The position numbers and the translations under genes are program-made. A model generated the notes under the pieces. It made no database searches and was not told the DNA's origin. It was given only the letters and a program-made list of their open reading frames with translations. Shown piece by piece: positions 51,259-59,593 of a DNA stretch of 64,000 bases. Source of the stretch: an uncultured Eubacteriales bacterium (GTDB taxonomy: Bacteria; Bacillota; Clostridia; Lachnospirales; CAMVHY01); the NCBI GenBank assembly GCA_948543815.1, contig CAOVHW010000003.1, forward strand, positions 13,685 through 77,684, read 5' to 3'. The stretch's first letter is position 1, and every line of letters begins with the position of its first letter.

Positions 51259-51416
51259 ACCTTTACTTTTCTTGAAAGAAAAGTAAACATAATGGGCTTC
51301 TTCAAAGCCGCTTCATGAAAGAACTTTAACAAAAAAATCTTTGTGCAAACGCACAAAGATTTTTTTATAAAGTTTTTTGGGTTCTTTTTTTACAAAAACA
51401 GAACGGTTTTGTTTTT
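51259..51416. repeat. Intergenic hairpin repeat element, copy C
   Basis: It begins with the hairpin TTTACTTTTC / GAAAAGTAAA (about 51261-51286) and a GC-richer insert (GGGCTTC...GAAGCC type). From 51321 it is nearly identical to copy B: GAACTTTAAC, the TCTTTGTGC palindrome, TATAAAGTTTTTTGGG, and TTCTTTTTTTACAAAAACAGAACGG in part. It lies between the broken gene and plsX. Confidence 0.75.
51331..51366. terminator. Symmetrical terminator after plsX and the broken gene
   Basis: A perfect palindromic stem AAAAAAATCTTTGTGC / GCACAAAGATTTTTTT encloses AAAC. It can stop both the plus-strand remnant and the minus-strand atp-plsX transcript. Confidence 0.85.
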
Positions 51417-51423
51417 TTTAGAG

Positions 51424-52395
51424 CTAATCATTTATTTTTTTTGTAACATCAGCCTTAATAAAATTTACACATTGTGAAATTGCATTTTTTATAGCTTTTG
51501 CATTTGATGACCCATGTGCTTTAACCACAATTGAAGTTAAACCTAAAAATGGAGCGCCACCAATTTCTGCGTAATCAAATTTCTTTTTCATATTCATAAA
51601 AGCTGGCTTAGCTAAAATAGCCCCAAGTTTTCTTGAAAAATTTTTCTTTAGTTCAGTTTTCAACATCTTGAAAATATTTTGCGCAACGCCTTCGGTATTC
51701 TTTAAAATCACGTTTCCAGTAAATCCATCACAAACTATTACATCTGCAATGCCAGCAGGAATATCACGCGCTTCAACATTGCCAATAAAATTTAAATTTG
51801 AGCCTTTCAAAATTTCGTAAGCTTCCTTTGTCAATGTGTTACCTTTCGTATCTTCAACACCAACGTTAACTAATCCAACGCGCGGATTTTTTATGCCCAT
51901 AACATTTTCCATATAAACTGAACCCATTTTTGCAAACTGTTCCAAATAAATTGGCTTACATTCAACATTTGCGCCACTGTCAAGTAAAAGTGAAATGCCG
52001 TTAATATTTGGCAAAGGTGTCGCTAATGCTGGACGATTTATTTTTGGGATACGTTTGAGCAAAATTGTAGCGCAAGACAAAATTGCACCAGTATTACCGG
52101 CCGAAACGAATCCGTCCGCAATTTTTTCTTTAACCAAATTTAAACCTTTTACAATTGATGAATCTTTTTTATTTTTCAGCGCCCATATTGGCGAATCTTC
52201 GGTATTAATTACTTCGGTTGCATTCAAAATTTCTATGTTCGTAAAATTAAATTTTTGAGATTCTATCAAATTTTTTTTACCAACCAAAATTATTTTCACG
52301 TTTTTATTTGCAGCATCAATACAGCCTTTAATGATTTCGTGTGGCGCGTTATCGCCACCCATCACGTCAACTGCTATTGTAATTTTATCAGCCAT
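51424..52395 (-). CDS. plsX: Phosphate acyltransferase PlsX
   Basis: The 323-residue enzyme makes acyl-phosphate from acyl-ACP for phospholipid synthesis. It starts MADKITIAVDVMGGDNAPHE and has GFVSAGNTGAILSCA, GLVNVGVEDTKGN and VCDGFTGNVILKNTEGVA. Usual neighbours (fapR, fabH, fabD, acpP) are absent; instead it lies 10 bases after atpC as the last gene of the ATP synthase block. TAGGAAGG precedes the ATG. Confidence 0.96.
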   Translation of the reverse strand: MADKITIAVDVMGGDNAPHEIIKGCIDAANKNVKIILVGKKNLIESQKFNFTNIEILNATEVINTEDSPIWALKNKKDSSIVKGLNLVKEKIADGFVSAGNTGAILSCATILLKRIPKINRPALATPLPNINGISLLLDSGANVECKPIYLEQFAKMGSVYMENVMGIKNPRVGLVNVGVEDTKGNTLTKEAYEILKGSNLNFIGNVEARDIPAGIADVIVCDGFTGNVILKNTEGVAQNIFKMLKTELKKNFSRKLGAILAKPAFMNMKKKFDYAEIGGAPFLGLTSIVVKAHGSSNAKAIKNAISQCVNFIKADVTKKIND

Positions 52396-52405
52396 ACGAA
52401 CCTTC

Positions 52406-52648
52406 CTAATTAAAATTTATTATCGAGAGCGTGTTATCCGAAACTTTAGCAATCGCATTTTTTATATCAAAAAAAATTTCCCGCTCATCATTTTTTATCT
52501 TAACAGGTGCATTCAAAATCGTCGCCATCGGAATATGATTAGCCATAACAGCAAGTTCACCGTCCACCGTTTTCATAACAACAATGTCAGCCAAACCGTC
52601 ATAAAGATTTTTATCGACAGAATTTATTTTTACATTAAGCTTGGCCAT
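52406..52648 (-). CDS. atpC: ATP synthase epsilon subunit, short form
   Basis: Only 80 residues, matching the N-terminal beta-sandwich of epsilon (LNVKINSVDKNLYDGLADIV, ELAVMANHIPMATIL). The C-terminal two-helix arm of the usual 130-140-residue protein is missing: the frame ends at TLSIINFN. That arm inhibits ATP hydrolysis in many bacteria, so inhibition by epsilon is probably absent here. The start at 52648 is six bases after AGGTGA and overlaps atpD by 14 bases; the ATG two codons earlier abuts the site. Confidence 0.9.
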   Translation of the reverse strand: MAKLNVKINSVDKNLYDGLADIVVMKTVDGELAVMANHIPMATILNAPVKIKNDEREIFFDIKNAIAKVSDNTLSIINFN

Positions 52649-54026
52649 CAGCATTCACCTTTGCCAAAACTTCTTCAATAGTTCCAACATTTAAAAAGAA
52701 TCCTTCAGGAATATTGTCGTGTTTTCCATCCAAAATTTCTTTGAAACCACGAATAGTTTCAGAAATTGGAACATATTTGCCCGGATAATTTGTAAATTTT
52801 TCAGCAACAAAAAATGGCTGTGATAAAAATCTTTGAATTTTCCGCGCACGATTTACAATTAATCGATCGCTCTCCGAAAGTTCATCCATTCCCAAAATGA
52901 CAATTATATCTTGCAATTCTTTGTAATGCTGTAAAATTTCCTGTACGCCTCGCGCAACTTTATAATGCTCTTCACCAACAATAAGTGGATCAAGAATTCG
53001 TGAGCTCGATTCCAACGGATCAATTGCCGGATAAATTCCAAGTTCGACAATTGAACGCGACAAAACTGTCGTTGCATCAAGATGCGTAAAAGTTGTTGCG
53101 GGTGCCGGGTCAGTCAAATCATCCGCCGGAACATAAATCGCCTGTACCGACGTAATCGAACCATTTTTAGTTGAAGTAATCCGCTCTTGGAGCGCGCCAA
53201 GTTCATTTGCCAAAGTAGGTTGGTATCCAACAGCACTTGGCATTCGTCCAAGAAGCGCTGAAACTTCTGAACCTGCCTGTACAAATCGAAAAATATTGTC
53301 AATAAAAAGCAAAACATCTTGATGCGAAACATCACGAAAATATTCTGCAATAGTCAAACCTGTGAGCGCAATTCTCATTCTTGCGCCCGGCGGCTCATTC
53401 ATTTGTCCAAACACCAACGCAGTTTTATCTATTACGCCGGAATCTTTCATTTCATTGTACAAATCATTTCCTTCGCGCGTACGTTCACCAACGCCAGAAA
53501 AAACTGAATATCCACCGTGTTCACTAGCAATATTGCGAATCAATTCCATAATCAAAACGGTTTTACCAACGCCAGCGCCGCCAAACAAACCAATTTTTCC
53601 ACCTTTTAAATACGGACATAATAAATCGATAGCTTTTATGCCGGTTTCTAAAATTTCAGTCGTAGTAGATAATTCAAAGTAATCCGGACTTTTTCGATGT
53701 ATCGGCCATTTCTCAACAGAATCAGGTTGAGAAATATTGTCAATTGGTTCACCAATAACATTGAACATTCGCCCTAAAGTTTTATCACCGACGGGAACCA
53801 TAATAGGATTTTGGGTATCGAAAGCTTTGGTATTACGACGTAAGCCATCAGTTGAGGACATCGCGATACAGCGTACGATATTTGAGCCAAGATGTTGAAC
53901 GACCTCAGCGATAATTTTTTTATCACCATTTTGGATTTCGATAGCATTATTTAATTTAGGTGCATAATCGAATTCGATATCGATAACGGCGCCAATAATT
54001 TGAACGATTTTACCGTAGTTATCCAA
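52635..54026 (-). CDS. atpD: ATP synthase beta subunit
   Basis: The 463-residue catalytic subunit has Walker A GGAGVGKTVLIMEL, the GVGERTREGNDLYNEM region with the catalytic Glu, DLLCPYLKGGKIGLFGGAG in part, and ALLGRMPSAVGYQPTLA. It follows atpG by 14 bases and overlaps atpC. In the F1 hexamer it alternates with AtpA. Confidence 0.98.
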   Translation of the reverse strand: MDNYGKIVQIIGAVIDIEFDYAPKLNNAIEIQNGDKKIIAEVVQHLGSNIVRCIAMSSTDGLRRNTKAFDTQNPIMVPVGDKTLGRMFNVIGEPIDNISQPDSVEKWPIHRKSPDYFELSTTTEILETGIKAIDLLCPYLKGGKIGLFGGAGVGKTVLIMELIRNIASEHGGYSVFSGVGERTREGNDLYNEMKDSGVIDKTALVFGQMNEPPGARMRIALTGLTIAEYFRDVSHQDVLLFIDNIFRFVQAGSEVSALLGRMPSAVGYQPTLANELGALQERITSTKNGSITSVQAIYVPADDLTDPAPATTFTHLDATTVLSRSIVELGIYPAIDPLESSSRILDPLIVGEEHYKVARGVQEILQHYKELQDIIVILGMDELSESDRLIVNRARKIQRFLSQPFFVAEKFTNYPGKYVPISETIRGFKEILDGKHDNIPEGFFLNVGTIEEVLAKVNADGQA

Positions 54027-54040
54027 ATTTTTTCACACTC

Positions 54041-54817
54041 CTAATCATTTAAAGCATCAGCGCCGCCAATAATTTCAGTTAATTCCTGAGTAATTTGATT
54101 TTGGCGGAGGCGATTATATTTCAAGACCAAGTTATTAATCATTTCATTCGCATTTTCCGTCGCGGCATTCATATTCATCATGCGCGTACTTTGCTCGCAA
54201 ACACTAGCTTCTAAAATAGCGGAAGAAATAGCGGCGCGAACATAATTTGGTACAAAAAAATCGACAACAGTTTTTTCATCAGGTTCAAAGATGACGTTAG
54301 ATTTTTTCATCGGTAAAATTTTTTTATAAGTCGGAACAGTTTTCACTGCCGAATAAAATTTTGTGTACGCCAAATAAATTTCATAATCATTATGATAAAA
54401 GGAAATAGCTGTATCCGCAATTTCTGAAACAGAATTTTCATCTACACCAGTAAAAATTCTATCAGGCGCAATATTATTACGACGAACAATTTCCGCACCG
54501 CTGCTTCCTATTATCATTAGCGCTGAATTTTTTTTTTCGCGATACAAATCAACAGCGAAACGCCCGATATTTAAATTATAACTGCCACATAAACCTTTGT
54601 CGCTTGCAACCAAAATCACACAACGTTTGCTTTTAGACTGACAAAAAAATTTGCTAGAAACATTTAAATTTTCGATTTGGGAAAAAAATTGACGTGAATT
54701 TTCAAATTTTGTCCGCAGCCGTTGCAAACGAGTCGAAGAAACTAGACCAACCGCTTTTGTGATTTGACAGATATTTTTTACGCTATTTATCCGATGTTTC
54801 ATATCTTTTATAGACAT
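54041..54817 (-). CDS. atpG: ATP synthase gamma subunit
   Basis: The 258-residue rotor stalk protein is somewhat shorter than the usual 285-290. The N helix MSIKDMKHRINSVKNICQIT, the ASDKGLCGSYNLNI motif and the C helix ATENANEMINNLVLKYNRLRQ (in part) are present. It starts 18 bases after atpA. Confidence 0.96.
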   Translation of the reverse strand: MSIKDMKHRINSVKNICQITKAVGLVSSTRLQRLRTKFENSRQFFSQIENLNVSSKFFCQSKSKRCVILVASDKGLCGSYNLNIGRFAVDLYREKKNSALMIIGSSGAEIVRRNNIAPDRIFTGVDENSVSEIADTAISFYHNDYEIYLAYTKFYSAVKTVPTYKKILPMKKSNVIFEPDEKTVVDFFVPNYVRAAISSAILEASVCEQSTRMMNMNAATENANEMINNLVLKYNRLRQNQITQELTEIIGGADALND

Positions 54818-54835
54818 TGCGGCACCTCAAAATTT

Positions 54836-56350
54836 TTATAAAAACTGGAGATTTTCAGCTTTAAATTTGTCAATAGCTTTTTTAATTTTTATTTCCAACG
54901 CATCAGAAATATCTTTTTTACCGGCGATTTCGTCAATAATATCCTTGTGAAATTTATTAACATAAATCAAAAATTCATTTTCAAACTCCAAAACTTTTTC
55001 AAGCGGTACATCGTCCAAATAATTTTGCGTTACGGCGTACAAAATAATAACTTCATCCTCAACCGCCATCGTTTCATATTGTTTTTGCTTTAAAATTTCC
55101 AAAAGTCTTTTACCTTTCTCCAGCCTTTTCAATGTATCCGCATCAAGTTCGGAACCAAATTGTGAAAAAGCTTCGAGCTCACGATATTGCGCAAGTTCAA
55201 TTCGAATTGGCCCCGCAACTTTTTTCATCGCTTTAATCTGCGCACTGCCACCAACTCTTGAAACCGACAGTCCAGGATTTATCGCCGGCCTTATTCCTGA
55301 ATTAAATAATTCTGTTTCCAAATAAATTTGTCCATCAGTAATGGAAATAACGTTTGTCGGAATATACGCGGAAACATCACCTGCTTGAGTTTCAATTATT
55401 GGTAACGCCGTAATCGAACCACCGCCATATTCTTTTGACAAACGCGCCGACCTTTCCAACAATCTCGAATGAAGATAAAAAACATCGCCGGGATATGCTT
55501 CACGACCCGGCGGTCGCCGTAAAAGCAATGACATAGTTCGGTAAGCGACAGCATGTTTTGACAAATCATCGTACACAATCAAAACATCTTTACCATGCTC
55601 CATCCACTCTTCCGCCATAGTGCAGCCTGCGTACGGCGCAATATATTGCATTGACGCACTATCGGCAGCACTAGCAACAACAATTGTTGTGTAATCCAAA
55701 GCACCGTAATCTGTTAGCGTTTTAACAATGCGCGTAACCGTTGACATTTTTTGTCCAATTGCAACGTAAACGCAATAAACATTTTTGTTTTTCTGATTTA
55801 TTATAGCATCGATACAAATTGCTGTCTTTCCAGTTTGGCGGTCGCCAATAACTAATTCACGCTGGCCGCGACCAATCGGAACCATTGCATCAATTGCTTT
55901 AATTCCCGTTTGTAATGGAACATTTACTTCTTTACGCGTGATAACACCCGGTGCAACTCTTTCAATCGGTTTTTTAATTTTTGAAGCAATCGGGCCTTTT
56001 TCATCAATTGGTTCACCGAGTGCATTAACAACTCTGCCGAGCAATGAATCACCGACAGGAACTTCTACGACTTTATTGGTCAATTTAACTTGACTGCCTT
56101 CGGAAATTTCATCAGCATTACCGAAAATAATTACGCCAACACTGTCGACTTCGAGATTCATTGCCATACCGAAAATATTGTTGTCGAACTCAACGAGCTC
56201 ACCGCTCATAACATTTGTTAAGCCGTAGACATGAGCGATACCGTCATTAACTTGTACAACAGTTCCGACTTGAGAGACATCGGAGATTGAGTCATAATTT
56301 TTAATTTCATGCTTAATGATATTGGCAACTTCTTCAAGGTTCAAACTCAT
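54836..56350 (-). CDS. atpA: ATP synthase alpha subunit
   Basis: The 504-residue non-catalytic subunit has Walker A GDRQTGKTAI, VAIGQKMSTV, and the ATP-synthase signature PAINPGLSVSRVGGSAQIKA. The ATG at 56350 overlaps the atpH stop (ATGA), showing coupling, and gives the standard N terminus MSLNLEEVANIIK. Confidence 0.98.
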   Translation of the reverse strand: MSLNLEEVANIIKHEIKNYDSISDVSQVGTVVQVNDGIAHVYGLTNVMSGELVEFDNNIFGMAMNLEVDSVGVIIFGNADEISEGSQVKLTNKVVEVPVGDSLLGRVVNALGEPIDEKGPIASKIKKPIERVAPGVITRKEVNVPLQTGIKAIDAMVPIGRGQRELVIGDRQTGKTAICIDAIINQKNKNVYCVYVAIGQKMSTVTRIVKTLTDYGALDYTTIVVASAADSASMQYIAPYAGCTMAEEWMEHGKDVLIVYDDLSKHAVAYRTMSLLLRRPPGREAYPGDVFYLHSRLLERSARLSKEYGGGSITALPIIETQAGDVSAYIPTNVISITDGQIYLETELFNSGIRPAINPGLSVSRVGGSAQIKAMKKVAGPIRIELAQYRELEAFSQFGSELDADTLKRLEKGKRLLEILKQKQYETMAVEDEVIILYAVTQNYLDDVPLEKVLEFENEFLIYVNKFHKDIIDEIAGKKDISDALEIKIKKAIDKFKAENLQFL

Positions 56351-56901
56351 AGTGAATTTCCACTCCATTCTTGCAAATTCAAATTAAAAAGATATTTTTT
56401 GAAATTAGCGAGATACGAACTAATACTCAAATCGATGAGAGTTTCATCAATTTTCACGATAAAACCACCCAAAACATTTTTATCAATAATATTTTCCAAA
56501 ACGATAGTTGCATGGAATTTTTTTTCAAGGATATTTTGCACGGTTGTCAAAACATTTTGAGATAGCGGTACGGCGGAACGAATTGACGCATTCAAAATAT
56601 TTTGGGATTTATTATACAAATTGAAAAAGATTTCAATAACAGAATTCACATGTGCGAACCTGTTTTTTTGTAGCATTACTAAAAAAAAATTCACAAGTAA
56701 TTTATTATCTGTGAAAATTTTTTTAATAATAGCAGATTTATCCGCAAATTTTATATTTGGATTGAGGAATAGTGATAGAAATTGTTGGTTATTAAAAACA
56801 TTTTGACGCGCAAATTTTAAATCAGCAGAAATTGAATCGAGGCAATTATCTTCATTTGCTAATTCAAATAGAACTTGCGCGTAAATTTTTGAGATTACCA
56901 T
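56347..56901 (-). CDS. atpH: ATP synthase delta subunit
   Basis: The 184-residue stator protein has the OSCP/delta pattern: ISKIYAQVLFELANEDNCLD at the N terminus, a helical N domain, and the C-terminal GGFIVKIDETLIDLSISSYL. It links the b stalk to the top of F1. It overlaps atpF by 7 bases. Confidence 0.93.
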   Translation of the reverse strand: MVISKIYAQVLFELANEDNCLDSISADLKFARQNVFNNQQFLSLFLNPNIKFADKSAIIKKIFTDNKLLVNFFLVMLQKNRFAHVNSVIEIFFNLYNKSQNILNASIRSAVPLSQNVLTTVQNILEKKFHATIVLENIIDKNVLGGFIVKIDETLIDLSISSYLANFKKYLFNLNLQEWSGNSL

Positions 56902-57404
56902 TTTGTTTCACCCATTTTTTTTAAAGCTAAATCTGCCAGTTTATTTTGCATCTCACTGTCTAAATTATTTTGCAAAAAATCGCTTATAACAATCCAAGAA
57001 ATATTAACAACTTGATTTTTCATATCGGCATGAATTTGCCGTTTTTCATATTTAATTTCGAGATTAGCACGCTCTATTATTTTTGCGGCCTCACGTTTTG
57101 CCTCCGTAATAATTAAATCTTTATTAATAATGGCTTGTTTGTGCGCCGCCTCTAATATCTCATTCTTTTCGTTCTCAATTTGTACCAATTTTTGCTCGTA
57201 ATCACTCTTTAATTTTTGTACTTGAGCAGAATTTTTTTCCGTATCTTTTATTTCTTTCGCAATACGATTAGTACGATTTTGCATGAATTTCTTTACAGGC
57301 TTATATAAAAAATGATAAAGAATCATTACACAAACTAATGTATTAAAAAATTGAAAGAAAATTTGTATGATTAATTGATTGTCAAAGCCAATTATCCTGT
57401 CCAA
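56895..57404 (-). CDS. atpF: ATP synthase b subunit
   Basis: The 169-residue peripheral stalk protein has one N-terminal membrane helix (about 11-31, then FLYKPVKKFMQNRTNRIAKE) and a long charged coiled coil. It dimerises and holds the stator. AGGAGGAAAAATTTT precedes the ATG. Confidence 0.94.
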   Translation of the reverse strand: MDRIIGFDNQLIIQIFFQFFNTLVCVMILYHFLYKPVKKFMQNRTNRIAKEIKDTEKNSAQVQKLKSDYEQKLVQIENEKNEILEAAHKQAIINKDLIITEAKREAAKIIERANLEIKYEKRQIHADMKNQVVNISWIVISDFLQNNLDSEMQNKLADLALKKMGETKW

Positions 57405-57415
57405 AATTTTTCCTC

Positions 57416-57691
57416 CTACATCCCTAAAAGTGAAATATATTTATCAATTAGAGGATTCGCAAACATTAATATCATTGCGACAATTAATCCATAAATACCA
57501 GTAGTCTCAGCAACTGCCGCACCAACAAGCATTGTACTCATAATAGTTGAACGAGCTTCCGGCTGACGTCCAACAGCTTCTGCACCTTTACCTGCTGCAT
57601 AACCTTGACCAATTCCGGGACCGATACCCGCTATCATAGCGATACCTGCACCAATTGCAGAACAACCTAAAATAAAAGCTCTAGGGTCCAT
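57416..57691 (-). CDS. atpE: ATP synthase c subunit, sodium-binding type
   Basis: The 91-residue rotor protein has two membrane helices. The carboxylate is Glu62. The sodium-binding set known from Ilyobacter tartaricus (Gln32, Val63, Glu65, Ser66, Thr67, Tyr70) appears at a constant offset of three: Gln29 (GPGIGQGY), Val60, Glu62, Thr63, Thr64 and Tyr67 (VAETTGIY), with Ser replaced by Thr. The start MDPRAF follows AGGAGG. The usual preceding gene, atpB, is absent: ispG lies upstream. Confidence 0.96.
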   Translation of the reverse strand: MDPRAFILGCSAIGAGIAMIAGIGPGIGQGYAAGKGAEAVGRQPEARSTIMSTMLVGAAVAETTGIYGLIVAMILMFANPLIDKYISLLGM

Positions 57692-57708
57692 AAAAAATTC
57701 CTCCTGAA

Positions 57709-58734
57709 TCATAATAAATTAATTTGCCTAACAAGTTCGTCAACGAGTTCATCCTCACGAACTTTTTTAATTATAACGCCTTTTTTAAATAAAAGTCCAG
57801 TTTTAATTCCGCCAGCAATTCCAATGTCAGCATCTTTTGCCTCACCAGGTCCATTAACCGCGCATCCCATGATGGCAACTTTAATTTTTTTATCAATATT
57901 TTTGCATTTATCTTTGACTTGATTTGCAATTTTAATCAAATTGATTTGAGTACGCGCACAAGTTGGACACGATACGAATTCGATACCAAAATTTCGTAAT
58001 TTTAATGCACTCAAAATTTTTTTTGCACATTCAATTTCTTTGACAGGTTCATCAGTAAGTGAAACACGAATCGTATCGCCAATTCCCATTGATAAAATTG
58101 CACCGATGCCGACAGCAGATTTAATTGGGTCAATTCCGGCTTCAGTAATTCCGATGTGTAAAGGATAATTTGTTTGGCGCGACAAAATTTTGTAAGCTTC
58201 GATTGACAGTGGAACGCTTGAAGATTTTACCGACAAAACTATATCGTCAAAATCGTAATCATTAAACAATTTTACATGATTCAATGCGCTTTGAGCCAAA
58301 CCTTGTGCCGTTACACCATTATATTTTTCGATGATAGATTTTTCGAGCGAACCGGAATTTACGCCAATACGAACCGGAATTTTATATTGTTTGGCATAAT
58401 CTAAAACGGCTTTAATTTTTTCACGTGAACCAATATTTCCGGGATTGATACGAATTTTATCGGCACCATTTTTTATTGCTTCGATAGCCAATCTATAATC
58501 AAAATGTATGTCGGCAACGAGTGGAATTTTTATGCGGCTTTTTATAATTTTAAAAGCTCGAGCCATTTCAAAATTTGGGACAGCGCACCGAATAATTTCA
58601 CAGCCTTCACTTTCAAGCGAATTAATTTGTGCAATAATATCGTTGACATTTTTTTTATTAGTCATTGATTGAATTGCAATTTTATTTTTCTCACCAATTT
58701 TTATATTACCGATTTGAATAACTTTCGTGCTCAT
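57709..58734 (-). CDS. ispG: 4-hydroxy-3-methylbut-2-enyl diphosphate synthase IspG
   Basis: The 341-residue enzyme of the MEP isoprenoid pathway has the N-terminal TIM barrel with IGNIKIGEKNKIAIQSMTN, then the iron-sulfur domain with SCPTCARTQINL and GCAVNGPGEA, which supply the three Cys and one Glu ligand. The start at 58734 follows GGAGATG and lies inside the end of yihY. It sits 17 bases upstream of atpE, an unusual neighbour. Confidence 0.95.
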   Translation of the reverse strand: MSTKVIQIGNIKIGEKNKIAIQSMTNKKNVNDIIAQINSLESEGCEIIRCAVPNFEMARAFKIIKSRIKIPLVADIHFDYRLAIEAIKNGADKIRINPGNIGSREKIKAVLDYAKQYKIPVRIGVNSGSLEKSIIEKYNGVTAQGLAQSALNHVKLFNDYDFDDIVLSVKSSSVPLSIEAYKILSRQTNYPLHIGITEAGIDPIKSAVGIGAILSMGIGDTIRVSLTDEPVKEIECAKKILSALKLRNFGIEFVSCPTCARTQINLIKIANQVKDKCKNIDKKIKVAIMGCAVNGPGEAKDADIGIAGGIKTGLLFKKGVIIKKVREDELVDELVRQINLL

Positions 58735-59527
58735 AAGTTTCATCTCCATTTCTATCAAGCCAATAATTTATTTCAATTCCAATAAGTAAAACATTAATAA
58801 GTAAATTAATCCAAAGCATTAAAATAAAAATACTACCGACACTACCGTAAAAAGTTGAGTAGCGAGAGAAATTATTTACGTAAAAATTAAATGCGTAGCT
58901 TAAAACTATCCAACCGCATGCACAAAACATTGCACCGGGAAGTAATGATAAGAAATTTATTTTACGGCTAATAGAAATTTTATAAATTAATGCGGAGAAA
59001 AATGTTAAAAGAAAAATTGAGGTAAAGTAGCGAAAAATTATACTAATTGGGGAATAAATAGAGAGTGACGAGAAAATTTTATTACCAAATACGATTAAGA
59101 TAATGCATAAAATTAATGAGAGTGCGAAAAATATTACGCAAAAAATACTTATTATACGAATAACTAAAAAATTCCGTGAGTCGTGTTGGCAGTAAATTTT
59201 ATTTATACATTTAATAATTGAGGAGAAACCTGACGACGCACTAAATATACTTATAAGTAAACTTGATGAGAGTAATTGGATATTTTTTTTAGTAACAACT
59301 TCCGCGATAAATAAATTTACTATTCCCATTGCCTGTATCGGTATCATATTACTAACTTTCATGAGTAAAATATTTATATCGAGATTGAAATATGCGATTA
59401 ATGTCATTAAAAATATTACAAATGGGAATAGTGAGAGTAAAATTTTATAGGTTAATTGATTCGAAACCGTATTAATATTATCATTTTTGCATTTTAGGAA
59501 AATTTGCGTTATAATTTTCAGAATCAT
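58706..59527 (-). CDS. YihY/BrkB family membrane protein
   Basis: The 273-residue protein has six hydrophobic segments and family stretches such as NQLTYKILLSLFPFVIFLMTLIA (in part), LPGAMFCACGWIVLSYAFNFYV, and YGSVGSIFILMLWINLL. The family was once mistaken for RNase BN; its function is not known. GTGAGGTAAG precedes the ATG. It is the first gene of the yihY-ispG-atp-plsX block. Confidence 0.92.
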   Translation of the reverse strand: MILKIITQIFLKCKNDNINTVSNQLTYKILLSLFPFVIFLMTLIAYFNLDINILLMKVSNMIPIQAMGIVNLFIAEVVTKKNIQLLSSSLLISIFSASSGFSSIIKCINKIYCQHDSRNFLVIRIISIFCVIFFALSLILCIILIVFGNKIFSSLSIYSPISIIFRYFTSIFLLTFFSALIYKISISRKINFLSLLPGAMFCACGWIVLSYAFNFYVNNFSRYSTFYGSVGSIFILMLWINLLINVLLIGIEINYWLDRNGDETYEHESYSNR

Positions 59528-59593
59528 TATACTTACCTCACGTTTTAATTTTGTATTTTAACATAAAAAATTATTTTTAGGGAGGAATTAATT

